Shown piece by piece: positions 63,785-64,000 of a stretch of 64,000 nucleotides of DNA (positions within the stretch are counted from its first letter, which is position 1; every line of letters starts with the position of its first letter). Below the pieces are notes generated by a model. That model saw nothing but the letters and a program-made list of their open reading frames with translations. It was not told the origin of the DNA and ran no database searches. The DNA is taken from contig BFBT01000002.1 in NCBI GenBank assembly GCA_003112755.1, positions 310,001 through 374,000 on the forward strand, given 5' to 3'. The position numbers were made by a program, and so were the translations under genes. The stretch comes from Lawsonibacter asaccharolyticus. Lineage in GTDB: Bacteria > Bacillota > Clostridia > Oscillospirales > Oscillospiraceae.

Positions 63785-64000
63785 ATGGAACGAATCAGCA
63801 AAGATCGCTACTATCTCAGCATTGCTGAGATGGCCGCTCAGCGGAGCACTTGCCTGCGCCGGCACTATGGGGCCATCATCGTGAACAACGATGAAATCGT
63901 CTCGTCCGGCTACAACGGCGCCCCCCGCGGAGAAATGAACTGCTGCGACTGCGGCTACTGCGAACGAGAGGCCAAGGGCGTGCCTAAGGGCGAACGCTAC
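63785..64000 (+). CDS. Deoxycytidylate deaminase (C-terminus beyond window)
   Basis: AAGGAGGG precedes ATG 63785; 72 codons are visible. SIAEMAAQRSTCLRRHYGAI and VNNDEIVSSGYNGAPRGEMN are typical of the ComEB/phage dCMP deaminase family; the PCxxC zinc site would follow beyond the window. The enzyme makes dUMP from dCMP, the substrate of the ThyA encoded at 53351. Confidence 0.88.
   Translation, partial: MERISKDRYYLSIAEMAAQRSTCLRRHYGAIIVNNDEIVSSGYNGAPRGEMNCCDCGYCEREAKGVPKGERY

Noticed and set aside
1..64000. CRISPR arrays and tRNA genes
   Set aside because: No regularly spaced direct repeats with spacers and no sequence with a tRNA T-loop and acceptor pairing were seen by eye; a tRNAscan or CRISPR search was not possible.

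Overview
The window comes from a large mobile replicon of a Gram-positive, moderately GC-rich host. Strong AGGAGG-type ribosome sites, YopX-, MazF- and YdjM-like genes and IscB/TnpB elements suggest gut Clostridia (Oscillospiraceae-like); this is an inference. There is no ribosomal, tRNA or central-metabolism gene and no capsid or tail gene. A VirD4/TraG coupling ATPase at the left edge and a possible VirB2-like small membrane protein favour a conjugative megaplasmid. A jumbo-phage-like plasmid remains possible because the gene set is phage-like: its own type IIA topoisomerase pair, RecA, a two-domain SSB, three sigma-70-family factors, ThyA, two DHFRs, CMP kinase and dCMP deaminase.

Layout. 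1-3.7 kb: coupling ATPase and two unknown genes, leftward. 3.7-5.4 kb: gene-free, with a structured-RNA candidate on the minus strand. 5.4-15.3 kb: rightward genes, including a paralogous family, a TnpB element with a changed catalytic residue, and the ParE/ParC-like pair. 15.4-20.3 kb leftward: flotillin, a membrane protein, a DNA methyltransferase operon. 20.4-23.3 kb: a broken kptA, an RpoD-like sigma factor, a divergent DHFR. 23.3-31.7 kb mostly leftward: lipoprotein, tandem MazF, YopX-like protein, XRE regulator, RepA-like initiator beside AT-rich iteron-like DNA, TnpB remnant. 32.2-37 kb rightward: coiled-coil protein under a palindromic promoter, YdjM-like protein, two small sigma factors. 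37-44 kb leftward: radical SAM protein, Rpn-like nuclease, a six-gene operon with a Cdc123-like ATP-grasp protein. 44-50.3 kb rightward: CMP kinase, small membrane protein and large membrane-anchored protein, then an IscB element remnant fused to a broken lipoprotein gene. 50.4-59.2 kb leftward: recA, ssb, folA-thyA, Mrr-like nuclease, unknowns. 59.6-64 kb rightward: unknowns ending in dCMP deaminase.

Two replicon-wide patterns stand out. First, almost every operon starts from one unusual promoter type: a 7-base upstream box with AAT at positions 3-5, 13 bases, then TGCATANNAT. I found 34 sites on both strands with fixed spacing, 30 of them with the AAT box. This equals a 17-base spacer between a non-TTGACA -35 box and a TANNAT -10 box, and suggests a dedicated sigma factor. 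Second, 13 whole or partial copies of a 150-300 bp imperfect palindrome lie almost exclusively between transcription units. Its ends read TTTTTTAACGAAGAAATG, it carries an inverted GGTCCGTGAG motif and often a GTTG/CAAC core. Together they give the replicon its own promoter code and its own transcription-unit boundary elements. Neither matches anything I recognise.
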